Assembly: GCF_001854885.1 (NCBI RefSeq)
Contig: NZ_MDDV01000013.1
Location: forward strand, 62,001-126,000
Length of the DNA: 64,000 nucleotides
Direction of reading: 5' to 3'
DNA from: Ensifer sp. LCM 4579
Lineage (GTDB): Bacteria; Pseudomonadota; Alphaproteobacteria; Rhizobiales; Rhizobiaceae
The notes beneath the pieces are model-generated. The model saw nothing but the letters and a program-made list of their open reading frames with translations, was not told where the DNA came from and searched no databases. The position numbers and the translations under genes are program-made. Position 1 is the stretch's first letter; every line of letters begins with the position of its first letter. Positions 40,738-49,560 of the stretch are shown here, one piece after another.

Positions 40738-41517
40738 CTACGCCCCCTGGCCGAGATTCATCGAAAGCCCGCCGTCGATGGTGAAGGTCTGGCCGGTCAC
40801 ATAGTCCGCATCCTCGGAAGCGAGATAGACGGCGAGCTTTGCGATTTCCCACGGCTCCGCCGCACGCTTCCAGGGGATGCTCTTGACCTGCTCTTCACGC
40901 ACCTTGGGATCGTCGATGGCCTTCTGGTTGAAGGGCGTCAGCACCATGCCGGGCGCGATGTTGTTGACGTTGATATGGTCCGGCGCGAGCTCGAGGCAGA
41001 GCGTGCGGGTCAGATTGCGTAGACCGCCCTTGGCTACGTCGTAGCCGGCTGCACCGGCGCGCGGGATTTCCTGGTGGACAGAGGTGATGTTGATGATCTT
41101 TCCGTTGCCGCCCGCTTGGCGGCGGGCGCGGATGAAGTGCTGACAACAATAGAAGGGCCCATAGAGATTGGTCTTCATCTCGTTGTCCCAGTCCTCCGCC
41201 GGCATGTCGGGCACCTGCTTTCCGGTCGAATCTATCCCGGCATCATTGACGAGGATGTAGGGCGTTCCGAGCTTTTCCTGCGTCTCCTGCAACAGGCGCT
41301 CCACGTCGTCCGGCTTGCGGACATCCAGCTGGACAACGATGGCACGCCCGCCCTTGGCCTCTACCTTCCGGCGCGTCTCATTCGCGCCGTCCTGATCGTG
41401 AAAGTAGGTGATTGCGACGTCGGCCCCTTCTTCGGCGAAGGCTTCGGCCATGGCCTGTCCCATGCCCGAATCCGAGCCCGTGACGATGGCGGTTTTACCC
41501 TTTAGTCGGTCTGTCAT
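40738..41517 (-). CDS. Short-chain dehydrogenase/reductase (glucose 1-dehydrogenase-like)
   Basis: 259-residue classical SDR. The NAD(P) motif TGSDSGMGQAMA sits near residue 15, with NDAG near residue 93. The catalytic set is Ser in ITSVHQEIP, then YDVAKGGL (YxxxK). The C-terminus is VTGQTFTIDGGLSMNLGQGA. The start at 41517 follows AAAGGAG and overlaps the glucoamylase gene by 23 bases. Glucose or another polyol is a reasonable substrate given the neighbour, but family members are too diverse to be sure. Confidence 0.88.
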   Translation of the reverse strand: MTDRLKGKTAIVTGSDSGMGQAMAEAFAEEGADVAITYFHDQDGANETRRKVEAKGGRAIVVQLDVRKPDDVERLLQETQEKLGTPYILVNDAGIDSTGKQVPDMPAEDWDNEMKTNLYGPFYCCQHFIRARRQAGGNGKIINITSVHQEIPRAGAAGYDVAKGGLRNLTRTLCLELAPDHINVNNIAPGMVLTPFNQKAIDDPKVREEQVKSIPWKRAAEPWEIAKLAVYLASEDADYVTGQTFTIDGGLSMNLGQGA

Positions 41518-43249
41518 GGTCTGCTCCTTTCCGTTTTGAAGATTCTGTTGCCGCCCTGAGATCGATGACCGCGCCGATGAAGGCGGCGTGCACGAATGCC
41601 TGCGGGATGTTGCCCAGCATGCGGCCCGCGCGCGGATCCGCCTCTTCGGCGAAGAGGCCCAGATCATTCGCACAGGCGAGCGCCGCGTCGATGATGTGCC
41701 GCGCCCGCTGGAGATCGCCGCGCAATGCCCAGTACTGGGCGACCCAGAAGGTGCCGGCGAGAAAGGCGCCTTCTTTGCGCGAATCCGCGCATTCGAGGCG
41801 GCGCCAGTAGAGAAGGCCGCGCCAGGACCAGTGCTGCTCAAGCGCTGCAATGGTCGCGCGCATCTCCGGCGCATCCGGGTCCGTGTAGGCCCAGGCCGGA
41901 AAGAGCGCCGCCGAAACGTCCACCTCCTCACCACCGGCAACGGCCGCGTATGCACCGTCGCTGGTCATGCAGTTTTCGGCGACGAAGGCACGGATCTCCT
42001 GCACGGCCTGTCTCCAGCGTTGCGCCTGCGCGTGGTCCCTCACATATCCCGCGACAGAGTCGAGAGCGCGGGCCGCGATCACCTTGCTCGCGGTGTACTG
42101 GCGGCGGGGCTTTTCCTCCCACATGCCATGGTCGGGCTCTCGCCAGTGCCGGACCAGAAACTTTGCAATCTCCTCAACCGTGTTCCAGTGCGGACGTTCC
42201 CCGGATCGGCGATAAATGAGCTTTGCCGCCAGCAGAACATTCGCGAATCCATCAAGCTGCATCTGGTCGCGTGCGCCGTTGCCGATCCGCACCGGGCGGC
42301 TGCCGCCATAGCCGGCGAGGTCGAGCGATTTTTCTTCCGGCGCCGTCTTCCCATCGAGGGTGGTAAAGACGGCGACCGGGTATTCATTCGAGCTGCCGCG
42401 AGAGCCGCAGATGAAATCGAGATAGCGCTCGCCTTCGGTGAGCTCGCCCTCGAGCCGGGTGAGGGCGCTGACGATCATCCCGGCGTCGCGCAGCCAGACA
42501 TAGCGGTAGTCCCAATTGCCGGACCCGCCGACCACCTCGGGCAAGGAGGTGGTCGCGGCCGCGATGATACCGCCTGTCTCCTCGTGGCAGAGCAGCCGGA
42601 TCGCCCGCAAGGAGGCTCTGACCTCCCGCTCATACGGCCCCGCATAGGAGGCCATTTTGGAGAGGTCTTCCCAGTGCTTCAGCGTGGCATTGAGCCACTG
42701 GTGAAGATCGGCGCGTGCCGGTGAAGCGAGCGGCGCGTCTGCGAGGATCATCCAACCCTGCGCGCCGCCGGGCAGCACAAGGCATACCGAACCGTCCTCG
42801 ATGGTCAGCGGGTGCGAGGCATAGAGATGCTGCCGGCCATTGACGGCGACGGCATCGCCGGCAGGCGTGAGCGTTGCGTCCTCGCGCGCATAGTCGGGCC
42901 GGGGCTGCACGATCGCCCGCGCCTCTTGCGGCGGGGCAGAGAACAGCCGACAGAGCGCACCGTGCGGCACGCCGTTTCCGGCCGGCATGAAGTCGGTGAC
43001 GACCCATTCTGCTTCACCGGTCCGCAGACGGGTTTCCAGCACGCCGCTGTCGCCGAGATAGCGCCGCCCCGCGGGCCGGGCGTCGCGCAATTCAAGCCGC
43101 CACGAGCCGCCTTGCGGATCGAGCAGACCAGCGAACAGGCTCGGGCGATCGAACCGCTCCGGGCAGTACCACACGAGGTTGCCGCTCCGATCGAGCACCG
43201 CCGCCGTCCGGCGATCGCCGACCACAGCCAGGTCGCGAATGTCGGGCAT
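41495..43249 (-). CDS. GH15 glucoamylase/trehalase-like glycoside hydrolase
   Basis: 584 residues from MPDIRDLAVVGDRRTAAV (17 more from the ATG at 43300). The N-terminal domain (~1-200) is the bacterial GH15 beta-sandwich. The (alpha/alpha)6 barrel carries GSGNWDYRYVWLRDAGMIV, the family hallmark, then QMQLDGFANVL and WEEKPRRQYTASKVIAARAL with catalytic glutamate. The closing block is RMLGNIPQAFVHAAFIGAV. No signal peptide is seen, so it is probably cytoplasmic, acting on alpha-glucans or trehalose. Its end overlaps the SDR start by 23 bases, suggesting a shared sugar pathway. Confidence 0.87.
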   Translation of the reverse strand: MPDIRDLAVVGDRRTAAVLDRSGNLVWYCPERFDRPSLFAGLLDPQGGSWRLELRDARPAGRRYLGDSGVLETRLRTGEAEWVVTDFMPAGNGVPHGALCRLFSAPPQEARAIVQPRPDYAREDATLTPAGDAVAVNGRQHLYASHPLTIEDGSVCLVLPGGAQGWMILADAPLASPARADLHQWLNATLKHWEDLSKMASYAGPYEREVRASLRAIRLLCHEETGGIIAAATTSLPEVVGGSGNWDYRYVWLRDAGMIVSALTRLEGELTEGERYLDFICGSRGSSNEYPVAVFTTLDGKTAPEEKSLDLAGYGGSRPVRIGNGARDQMQLDGFANVLLAAKLIYRRSGERPHWNTVEEIAKFLVRHWREPDHGMWEEKPRRQYTASKVIAARALDSVAGYVRDHAQAQRWRQAVQEIRAFVAENCMTSDGAYAAVAGGEEVDVSAALFPAWAYTDPDAPEMRATIAALEQHWSWRGLLYWRRLECADSRKEGAFLAGTFWVAQYWALRGDLQRARHIIDAALACANDLGLFAEEADPRAGRMLGNIPQAFVHAAFIGAVIDLRAATESSKRKGADHDRPTKG

Positions 43250-43330
43250 GAGGCCGTGCGGACGGGGCACCTTGCCCGGCTTACAAAGGCGCAGCGGCAC
43301 CGGGCGTCCCGAGATCAGCTTGCCCCTCCC

Positions 43331-43816
43331 TTACTGCGCCGGATGGCCATGCGATCCTTCCTCGATGCTTTCCTGTTGGCTGAAGCTCATCCTGCAAAGC
43401 CCCCACAGGAAGACTGCGAACAACAGATGCGCCACGGCAGCCGCGATGATCAGTCTTGGCGTGACCGCGAGGCCAAGAAAGCCCCAGCCGACGAGGGGAA
43501 AGAAGAAGACCAGCGTCAGAATCCAGAGCGCGAAAGCCAGCCAGAAAGCCCGCATGAAGGTCAGCGCGTCGCGGAAGAGCACGACATAGACGACCGAGAA
43601 GAACGTGACCCAGGCGACGTGGAACAGGAGACCGACCGGCAACGGCACGCTCGTTCCGAGCAGTGTTTCGGCGAAAGCCAGGCCGAGGGGCTTCGGCAGG
43701 GGCGAAATGCCCGTCTTCAGCCCCATGAACATGATCCCTCCGGTCAGGATCGCGACCCCGATACCAATCGCTAAGCTTTTGCCCCATTCGGCGGGGCTCA
43801 AAGAGTGTACACGCAT
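43331..43816 (-). CDS. Four- or five-helix membrane protein of unknown function
   Basis: 161-residue integral membrane protein starting MRVHSLSPAEWGKS, with GGAGG five bases before the ATG. Hydrophobic helices are at about residues 15-35, 50-75, 80-105 and 120-145. No catalytic motif is evident. It is divergent from the MerR regulator at 43926 and shares its promoter region, so it is a likely target. The glucoamylase gene follows on the same strand. Confidence 0.7.
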   Translation of the reverse strand: MRVHSLSPAEWGKSLAIGIGVAILTGGIMFMGLKTGISPLPKPLGLAFAETLLGTSVPLPVGLLFHVAWVTFFSVVYVVLFRDALTFMRAFWLAFALWILTLVFFFPLVGWGFLGLAVTPRLIIAAAVAHLLFAVFLWGLCRMSFSQQESIEEGSHGHPAQ

Positions 43817-43884
43817 AGCTTCCTCCATCGGGCTGCGGCCTGCGGCAACGTTTTCGATGCTGCGGCGTTTACCTTGCAACAGAT

Positions 43885-43899
43885 CTGGAGCCGCTCCAG
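43885..43899. promoter_or_regulatory. MerR-type dyad in the divergent promoter
   Basis: CTGGAGC-C-GCTCCAG, perfect 7-base arms around one base, in the 109-base gap between the membrane-protein and MerR genes. An outer ACCTTG..CCAGGT match extends it. MerR proteins bind such dyads between -35 and -10 elements. Binding by the adjacent regulator is inferred. Confidence 0.6.
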
Positions 43900-43925
43900 G
43901 TTCCAAAAAGCCGAGGAAAAATATC

Positions 43926-44405
43926 ATGGTTAGGGAATCACCGGGATTCTGCACGGAATTCCCGATCGGTGAGCTGGCCCGACGCACCGGATGCAGCATC
44001 GATACGATCCGCTATTACGAGCGCATCGACCTGATGCCCGAGGTCAGGCGCACCGAAGGGGGTCACAGGCTCTACGATCGCGATCATATTGGAAGGCTGG
44101 CCTTCATCCGGCGCAGCCGCCGCCTTGGGCTCAGTCTCGCTCAGGTTCGCGGCATTCTCGACGGAGTCGAGCGTAGCGCCTGTCGCTGCGCAGAGGTCAA
44201 AGCGCTGCTTACGAGGCGCGCCGAAGAGGTCAGGACCCAGATCGAGGCGCTTCAAAAAATCGAGAGAAATTTGCGCCGAGCGATCGAAACCTGCGGTGAT
44301 GCGCGGCTCGCGAATTGCCATGTCATCAAGGCCATGCTCTCGGGCGAGGACTTTGCAGTAGCTCCCCGATGCTGCTCCGAACGCGAAAGCTCTTTGCCTC
44401 GATAA
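43926..44405 (+). CDS. MerR-family transcriptional regulator
   Basis: 159 residues. The winged helix-turn-helix is at 13-75 (FPIGELARRTGCSIDTIRYY, then RRTEGGHRLYDRDHIGRL), followed by the dimerisation coiled coil (EEVRTQIEALQKIERNLRRA). It has a cysteine-rich pattern, with CRC at the start of the coil and later C..C..CC residues in the tail. That is suggestive of a metal- or thiol-sensing MerR, although the canonical CueR/ZntR loop is not exact. It probably acts on the divergent membrane-protein gene. Confidence 0.85.
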   Translation: MVRESPGFCTEFPIGELARRTGCSIDTIRYYERIDLMPEVRRTEGGHRLYDRDHIGRLAFIRRSRRLGLSLAQVRGILDGVERSACRCAEVKALLTRRAEEVRTQIEALQKIERNLRRAIETCGDARLANCHVIKAMLSGEDFAVAPRCCSERESSLPR

Positions 44406-44440
44406 TCTAGCGGGCCTCCTATGCTCGGCCAAGCGCCAGA

Positions 44441-44764
44441 CTAGTGATCTTTATCTGTTCGACTCATGATCGCTTCGTAGTCGCGACCGCCATAGAAAAT
44501 ATTCACAACCACCACCGTTTCTCCCTCGATCCGATAGAGAATGACGGCGGATTTCTCGAAAGGGGCCATCCGTATGCCTGGCCCGAGATCTTCCCGCGCC
44601 ACACCGCCGCGCGGTGCATCGCCTATGCGTTCGCAGCGCTCGAAGACCCGATCGATGAATGCGGCTGCCACAGAGGCGTTGCGGCTTGCCTCCAGAACAT
44701 ACAGAAACACGCTGTCAATGTCGGCGACCGCCTCGGGGCGGTAAACAACCTCGAAACGCTTCAT
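44441..44764 (-). CDS. parE: ParE/RelE-family toxin
   Basis: 107-residue type II toxin. The ParE-like fold is indicated by YRPEAVADIDSVFLYVLEAS, a central IGDAPRGGVAREDLGPGIRM and closing strands (ILYRIEGETVVVVNIFYGGR). ParE homologues poison DNA gyrase; others in the fold cleave mRNA. It starts seven bases after the antitoxin stop, in the usual antitoxin-first order. Confidence 0.88.
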   Translation of the reverse strand: MKRFEVVYRPEAVADIDSVFLYVLEASRNASVAAAFIDRVFERCERIGDAPRGGVAREDLGPGIRMAPFEKSAVILYRIEGETVVVVNIFYGGRDYEAIMSRTDKDH

Positions 44765-44771
44765 GGAGAGC

Positions 44772-45035
44772 TTAGCTTTGGTGTTTGGAGTAGATACTGT
44801 TGAGGTGCGCCCGGACCTCTCGACCCGTCAGACTCGGACGGGGATCCTCAACGGACTGGCGCACGCGGGCCCTGATCGCGGCCAGCCGCTCCTCGTGCTC
44901 TTCCTCGTCCCGAAGAAGGGCGCGCACCGCCGCGCGCATGGCCTCGCTTGTGGAACCGTAAAGACCCGCCTCCACGCGCGCCTTGATGGCGTCGGCCATT
45001 TCCGTGGGAAGGGTAATGCTCAGTTTCTCGGCCAT
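44772..45035 (-). CDS. parD: ParD-family antitoxin
   Basis: 87-residue ribbon-helix-helix antitoxin starting MAEKLSITLPTEMADAIKAR. The DNA-binding strand and helices lie in residues 3-45 (LYGSTSEAMRAAVRALL), with an acidic toxin-binding tail (RDEEEHEERLAAIRARVRQS). It neutralises the ParE-type protein encoded immediately downstream and represses the operon, probably at 45070-45086. Confidence 0.88.
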   Translation of the reverse strand: MAEKLSITLPTEMADAIKARVEAGLYGSTSEAMRAAVRALLRDEEEHEERLAAIRARVRQSVEDPRPSLTGREVRAHLNSIYSKHQS

Positions 45036-45069
45036 ACTGATGCGTCCAGCTTTGCTTGCTCTAATGAGA

Positions 45070-45086
45070 GTAGGATAAAATCCTAC
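45070..45086 (-). promoter_or_regulatory. Palindromic operator upstream of parDE
   Basis: GTAGGAT-AAA-ATCCTAC, perfect 7-base arms, 35 bases before the antitoxin start. It also overlaps a plausible -10 sequence, fitting autorepression by ParD or the ParDE complex. Confidence 0.7.
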
Positions 45087-45197
45087 CGGGCGCCACCTGA
45101 AACTGGCGCCGTCTGGCGGTAAGGCAGTTGGCCAAAATCGCAAGCTCCGGGTATGACGTGGCTCGAACCGTTGCGAAATGCCAGGCGACACACTCGC

Positions 45198-46109
45198 TCA
45201 CGGAACCTGGGCGCCAGTCGCGGTGACATAGATCGCGTAGAGCGACGTCGTCGCGGCGATGAAGAGACGGTTGCGGCGCGGACCGCCGAAGGTGAGGTTG
45301 GCGACCGTCTGCGGCACGAAAATCTTGCCGATGCGCACGCCGTCCGGTGCGAAGCAATGCACGCCGTCGCCGGCGCTCGACCAGAGATTGCCTGCCGTGT
45401 CCGTGCGGATGCCGTCGGGAATGCCCTTGTCGATGGTCGCGAAGACGCGGCCGTTGGCAAGCCGTCCGTCCACAACATCGAAGGCGCGAATATGCCGCGG
45501 CAGGGCGTCGTCATGGCTTGCGCCGGAGTCGGCGACATAGAGGATCGTCTCGTCGGGAGAGAAGGCGAGGCCGTTCGGCTGGTTGAAGTCGGTGGCGACC
45601 GCGGCGAGCTCGCCGGTTTCCGGGTCCAGCCTATAGACATTGCGGCCTTCCTGTTCCGGCTCCGCGCGATATCCCTCGTAGTCCGAAAGGATGCCGTAGG
45701 TCGGGTCGGTGAACCAGATCGTGCCGTCCGACCGGACGACGACGTCGTTGGGCGAATTGAGCCGCCGGCCGTCAAAGCTTTCGGCAAGTGTCCTGATCGA
45801 GCCGTCGATCTCGGTCCGGGTGACGCGTCGGGTTCCGTGCTCGCAGGAAATCAGGCGCCCCTGCCGGTCACGGGTGTGGCCGTTGGCGAAGCTCGACGGC
45901 TGCCGGAACACGGAGACGCCGCCTTCCGGGGTCCAGCGCAGCATCCGCTGGTTCGGGATGTCGCTCCAGACGAGCTGGTTGGCATCGCTGAACCAGACCG
46001 GCCCCTCCGCCCAGCGGCAGCCGGAATAGAGCTCCTCGAGGCGCGCACTGCCGACGATCAGATGGGCGAAGCGCGGATCGTCGATCTCGTAGATGGGTTC
46101 TCTGGCCAT
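45198..46109 (-). CDS. SMP-30/gluconolactonase-family sugar lactonase
   Basis: 303-residue six-bladed beta-propeller lactonase. Metal ligands: Glu in SGCRWAEGPVW, Asn in NSPNDVVVRSDGTIWFTDPTYG and NQPNGLAFSPDE, and Asp in GIPDGIRTDTAGNLW. Hydrolyses aldonolactones made by sugar dehydrogenases. It is the last gene of the second CUT2 operon, 17 bases after a permease, suggesting the imported sugar is oxidised to a lactone. The internal repeats and complete ligand set argue that it is functional. Confidence 0.88.
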   Translation of the reverse strand: MAREPIYEIDDPRFAHLIVGSARLEELYSGCRWAEGPVWFSDANQLVWSDIPNQRMLRWTPEGGVSVFRQPSSFANGHTRDRQGRLISCEHGTRRVTRTEIDGSIRTLAESFDGRRLNSPNDVVVRSDGTIWFTDPTYGILSDYEGYRAEPEQEGRNVYRLDPETGELAAVATDFNQPNGLAFSPDETILYVADSGASHDDALPRHIRAFDVVDGRLANGRVFATIDKGIPDGIRTDTAGNLWSSAGDGVHCFAPDGVRIGKIFVPQTVANLTFGGPRRNRLFIAATTSLYAIYVTATGAQVP

Positions 46110-46126
46110 ATGATCCGCCCCCCGAA

Positions 46127-47077
46127 CTAACGCGCGCCCGGCTGTCGGCCGCCTGCGAGCATGATGACGCTGATGATGATGAGCCCGGTCATGATCAGGC
46201 GGATGCCCGCGCCGAGGCCGTAGGTGTTGAGCATGGAGACGACGAGAAACATGAAGAGCGAGGCGCCCCAGATGCCCGGCACGTTCGAATCGCCGCCGGC
46301 GACCGCGGTGCCGCCGAGAACCACGACCGCGATCGACATCAGAAGATATTCAGTTCCCATGTTGAGGGCCGCGCCGCCCGAGAAGCAGGCGAGCAGGTAG
46401 CCCGCAAGCGAGGCGAGAACGGCCGAGAGCACGTAGGTGACGAAACGGGTGCCGTCGACCGGAACGCCCGCCATGCGCGCCGCCGGCATGCTCTGGCCGA
46501 TCGCGGAGATCCAGCGCCCGTAAACGGTCTTTTCGAGCAGGAACCAGGCGGCGACGGAAATCACCAGCGCCACGAGGGAGACATTGGGCACGCCGAGCGT
46601 GGTCGACGTCGTGAAATCGGCGAGGAAGTTCGGCGGTTTGATCCGCAGGCCGCGATTGGTCCAGATGGCTGCCGACTGGATGATGAAGCTCATCGACAGC
46701 GTCGCGATGATCGGCGGGATGCGCAGCGCCTTGATGAGCGCATAGTTCGACAGGCCGATGCCGATCCCAATCAGGATTGCGGTCGCAAGCCCCGGCAGGA
46801 TCATGGCGTTGTCGACGTTCATGAGCTTCAGCGCCACGGTGCCCGCGAGCGTCATGGTGGCGGGTATCGACAGGTCGATATTGCCGGGGCCGAGCGTGAT
46901 GACGAACATCTGGCCGATGCCGACAATGATGGAGAAGGCGGCAAAGGTCAGCGCCGCCTGGGAGAGGCCGAGCGTGCTGGCGCCGCCCGTCACCATGATC
47001 GTCGCGAACCAGACGAGGAAGGCCGCGAGCCACGACCAGATCCAGGGCGCGCGCGAAAGACGGTCGACGATCCTCAT
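46127..47077 (-). CDS. CUT2 sugar ABC transporter permease (second system)
   Basis: 316-residue RbsC-like permease starting MRIVDRLSRAPWIW. Family segments: VITLGPGNIDLSIPATMTLA, YGRWISAIGQSMPAARMAGV and VVLGGTAVAGGDSNVPGIWG. Its start overlaps the previous permease stop by four bases (ATGA, 47074-47077); an open frame extending further upstream is only a shadow of that gene. Confidence 0.92.
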   Translation of the reverse strand: MRIVDRLSRAPWIWSWLAAFLVWFATIMVTGGASTLGLSQAALTFAAFSIIVGIGQMFVITLGPGNIDLSIPATMTLAGTVALKLMNVDNAMILPGLATAILIGIGIGLSNYALIKALRIPPIIATLSMSFIIQSAAIWTNRGLRIKPPNFLADFTTSTTLGVPNVSLVALVISVAAWFLLEKTVYGRWISAIGQSMPAARMAGVPVDGTRFVTYVLSAVLASLAGYLLACFSGGAALNMGTEYLLMSIAVVVLGGTAVAGGDSNVPGIWGASLFMFLVVSMLNTYGLGAGIRLIMTGLIIISVIMLAGGRQPGAR

Positions 47078-48021
47078 CGCCGCTTCTCCCGATATTCCAG
47101 ACGGTTGAGCAGCAGGCGCAAGGCAAGCACGATGATGAGGATCGCGCCCTGCGCGCCGATCTGCCAGTCGGGCCAGATGCGCAGGAAAGACAGGAACGAA
47201 CCGGCAAGCGTCAGCGTCAGCGCGCCGATGACCGCGCCGATCGGCGAGACGCGCCCGCCGATGAATTCGCCGCCGCCGAGGATCACGCCGGCAATCGAGA
47301 GCAGCGTGTATCTGAGAGCGATGTTGGCGTCGGCCGATGTGGTGAGCCCGACGAGCGCGATACCGGCAAGCACCGCGAAGACGCCGGCAAGACCGTAGGC
47401 GGCAGCGCGGGCGGCCAGCACCGACCAGCCGGCCCGCTCCACCGAACGCTGGTTGCCGCCGATGCCGCGGATGAGCACGCCGAGCGAGGAACGCATCACG
47501 ATCAGATGTGCGACGATGGCGATGAGAATGCTGGCGACGATCGCCATCGGGGCGAGGGGCGGCTTCATCGTCATCAGGCTTCGGATCCATTCCGGCGCCT
47601 GCCCCCCGGGTGCCGGCAGCAGAAGCACGGCAAGCCCGGCCCAGACGAAGCTCATGCCGAGCGAGACGACGATCGACGGCAGGCCGCGCAGGTGAATGAC
47701 GACGCCGAGCATGGCATAGACGGCGACGGAGCCGGCAAGGATCAGAACGCCGACAAGCGGATCGTCACGCAGGAAGGTCGCCGTCACGCAGGCGACAAAG
47801 CTGACGAAGGTGCCCATCGCGAGATCGAGGTCGTTCACCGACATGATGAGCATCTGGGCGATCGTCGCGAGCGCGATCGGGACCGCGAGATTGAAGAGGA
47901 GGTTGAGGCCGATATAGCTCATCGCCCGCGGCTGCAGCCAGAACACGGCCGCAAGAAGCACCGTGAGCGAAAGGGCGGGAATTGCGAGCCGGATCGCATC
48001 GGTCGAAGGCGTCAGCCTCAT
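47074..48021 (-). CDS. CUT2 sugar ABC transporter permease (second system)
   Basis: 315-residue partner permease. Family segments: QMLIMSVNDLDLAMGTFVSF, SSLGVLIRGIGGNQRSVERA and LSIAGVILGGGEFIGGRVSP. Ten or so hydrophobic helices. Couples by ATGA overlaps with both neighbours, which makes a single polycistronic message nearly certain. Confidence 0.92.
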   Translation of the reverse strand: MRLTPSTDAIRLAIPALSLTVLLAAVFWLQPRAMSYIGLNLLFNLAVPIALATIAQMLIMSVNDLDLAMGTFVSFVACVTATFLRDDPLVGVLILAGSVAVYAMLGVVIHLRGLPSIVVSLGMSFVWAGLAVLLLPAPGGQAPEWIRSLMTMKPPLAPMAIVASILIAIVAHLIVMRSSLGVLIRGIGGNQRSVERAGWSVLAARAAAYGLAGVFAVLAGIALVGLTTSADANIALRYTLLSIAGVILGGGEFIGGRVSPIGAVIGALTLTLAGSFLSFLRIWPDWQIGAQGAILIIVLALRLLLNRLEYREKRR

Positions 48022-49475
48022 GCCGCTGCCTCCCCCTTGAAGGACGCGGCGAGGATGTTTTCCTCGCTGACGGCGTCTCCCGCGAGTTCCGCGACGATCT
48101 CTCCTTCGCGGAAGACATAGACCCGGTCGCAGAGGCAGACCTCCTCCATCTCAGTCGAATACCAGACGAAGGTGCGGCCGCGCTGAGCCTCCTGCCGGAT
48201 GATCTCGTAGACTTCCTGCTTGGTGCCGACATCGACGCCGCGCATGGGATCGTCCATCAGCACCACCGGCGCCCGGGTCGCGAGCGACCGGGCGAAGAGC
48301 ACCTTCTGCTGGTTGCCGCCCGAAAGCGACAGCATGCGGTTGGCCATGTCGGGCGTGCGGATATCGATGCGGCGCTTCCACTCTCCGGCGCGCTCGGCCT
48401 CCGCCTCGGCGTCGACGACGCCGCGTGCGGCAAGATCGTGGAGCGAGGCGATGGAGAAGTTCTTGAGGACGCTCCAAAGTTCGAAGACGCCATTCAGACG
48501 GCGATCGCCCGCGACGAAGGTCACCGCCGGGTCGCGGCGCGGCAGCCAATCGGCGGTGCTCGCCGCATGGAGTTTCATCAGCATGCGCGTCTGGCCGTGT
48601 CCGGCGAGCCCGGCGAGCCCGACGATCTCGCCGCGTTTGGCCTGAAGGGGCAGGCCGCGGCCGGTCAGCGCCATCGCAACGGGTGCATTGGCAAGGTCGC
48701 GTAGCGTCCGTTGATGCGCTTCGCCCTTGACGACGCTTCCCATGGCCTCGACGAGGCCGTGCTCGCTCCAGGCATCGGCAGGCCGTTCGGCGACGATGCG
48801 CCCATCTTTCATGACGACGATCCGGCTCGCCGTGGCGAGGATCTCATGGAGGATATGGGAAATCAGAATGACCGAACCGCCGCTCGCGACGAAACGGCGG
48901 ACATGAGCGAGCATCTGCTCCGCGAGGCTCGCATCGAGCGAGGACGTCGGTTCGTCCAGGATGATGAGCCGGGGCGCGATGCCGGCGTCGGAAAACGCCA
49001 TCGCGATCTCGACCATCTGCCGCTCCGCGATGGAGAGGTCCCCGACCGTCCTGTCGCTTTCGATACCATGACCGGGAAATATGGCATCGAGGCTGCGCTC
49101 GATCACCTGCTTTGCCCGCCTGCGCCAGCCGAAACCGCCCAGTTGGCGGTGCAGAATGCGGGTATTTTCGACCACGGTGAGGTTCGGGCAGAGCGAAAGC
49201 TCCTGGAAAACGCAGCGTATGCCGCGCGCCCTGGCCGCGTTGATGCCATAGCGCGCGAGAGCTTCGCCGTCACCCGAAATGCTGCCTTGCTGCGGTGTCA
49301 GGCCGCCATTGATGACGCTGACGATCGTCGATTTGCCGGCGCCGTTATGGCCGACGAGGCCGACGCATTCCCCCGGCCCGATGGCGAGCGTCACGCCGTC
49401 GAGCGCCCTGACCGCTCCGAAACTCACCTTGGCGTCGGCAACCTCGATTATCGCCTTCGACATTCTGCCCGTCAT
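48018..49475 (-). CDS. CUT2 sugar ABC transporter double-NBD ATPase (second system)
   Basis: 485 residues (481 if MSKAIIEVADAKVS is the start). First NBD: Walker A GHNGAGKST, signature-like VGDLSIAERQMVEIAMAF, Walker B LIILDEPTSSLD. Second NBD: degenerate Walker A (GLAGLAGHGQTRML), signature LSGGNQQKVLFARSLA, and Walker B VVLMDDPMRGVDVG. It powers the permeases encoded downstream. The gap to the binding-protein gene is 85 bases. Confidence 0.92.
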   Translation of the reverse strand: MTGRMSKAIIEVADAKVSFGAVRALDGVTLAIGPGECVGLVGHNGAGKSTIVSVINGGLTPQQGSISGDGEALARYGINAARARGIRCVFQELSLCPNLTVVENTRILHRQLGGFGWRRRAKQVIERSLDAIFPGHGIESDRTVGDLSIAERQMVEIAMAFSDAGIAPRLIILDEPTSSLDASLAEQMLAHVRRFVASGGSVILISHILHEILATASRIVVMKDGRIVAERPADAWSEHGLVEAMGSVVKGEAHQRTLRDLANAPVAMALTGRGLPLQAKRGEIVGLAGLAGHGQTRMLMKLHAASTADWLPRRDPAVTFVAGDRRLNGVFELWSVLKNFSIASLHDLAARGVVDAEAEAERAGEWKRRIDIRTPDMANRMLSLSGGNQQKVLFARSLATRAPVVLMDDPMRGVDVGTKQEVYEIIRQEAQRGRTFVWYSTEMEEVCLCDRVYVFREGEIVAELAGDAVSEENILAASFKGEAAA

Positions 49476-49560
49476 TTGCCGCTGTCTGTTGTAATGGGGA
49501 TCGATTGGAACGGGTCTGTCGCGCGGTGCTAAAAGAACCGCGCGACATGGGCAAAGACCG

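Noticed and set aside
40592-40852. 86-codon minus-strand frame in the gap before the antiporter
   Set aside because: Overlaps the certain C-terminus of the SDR gene and has no ribosome site or family; the 40509-40737 gap is left without a gene.
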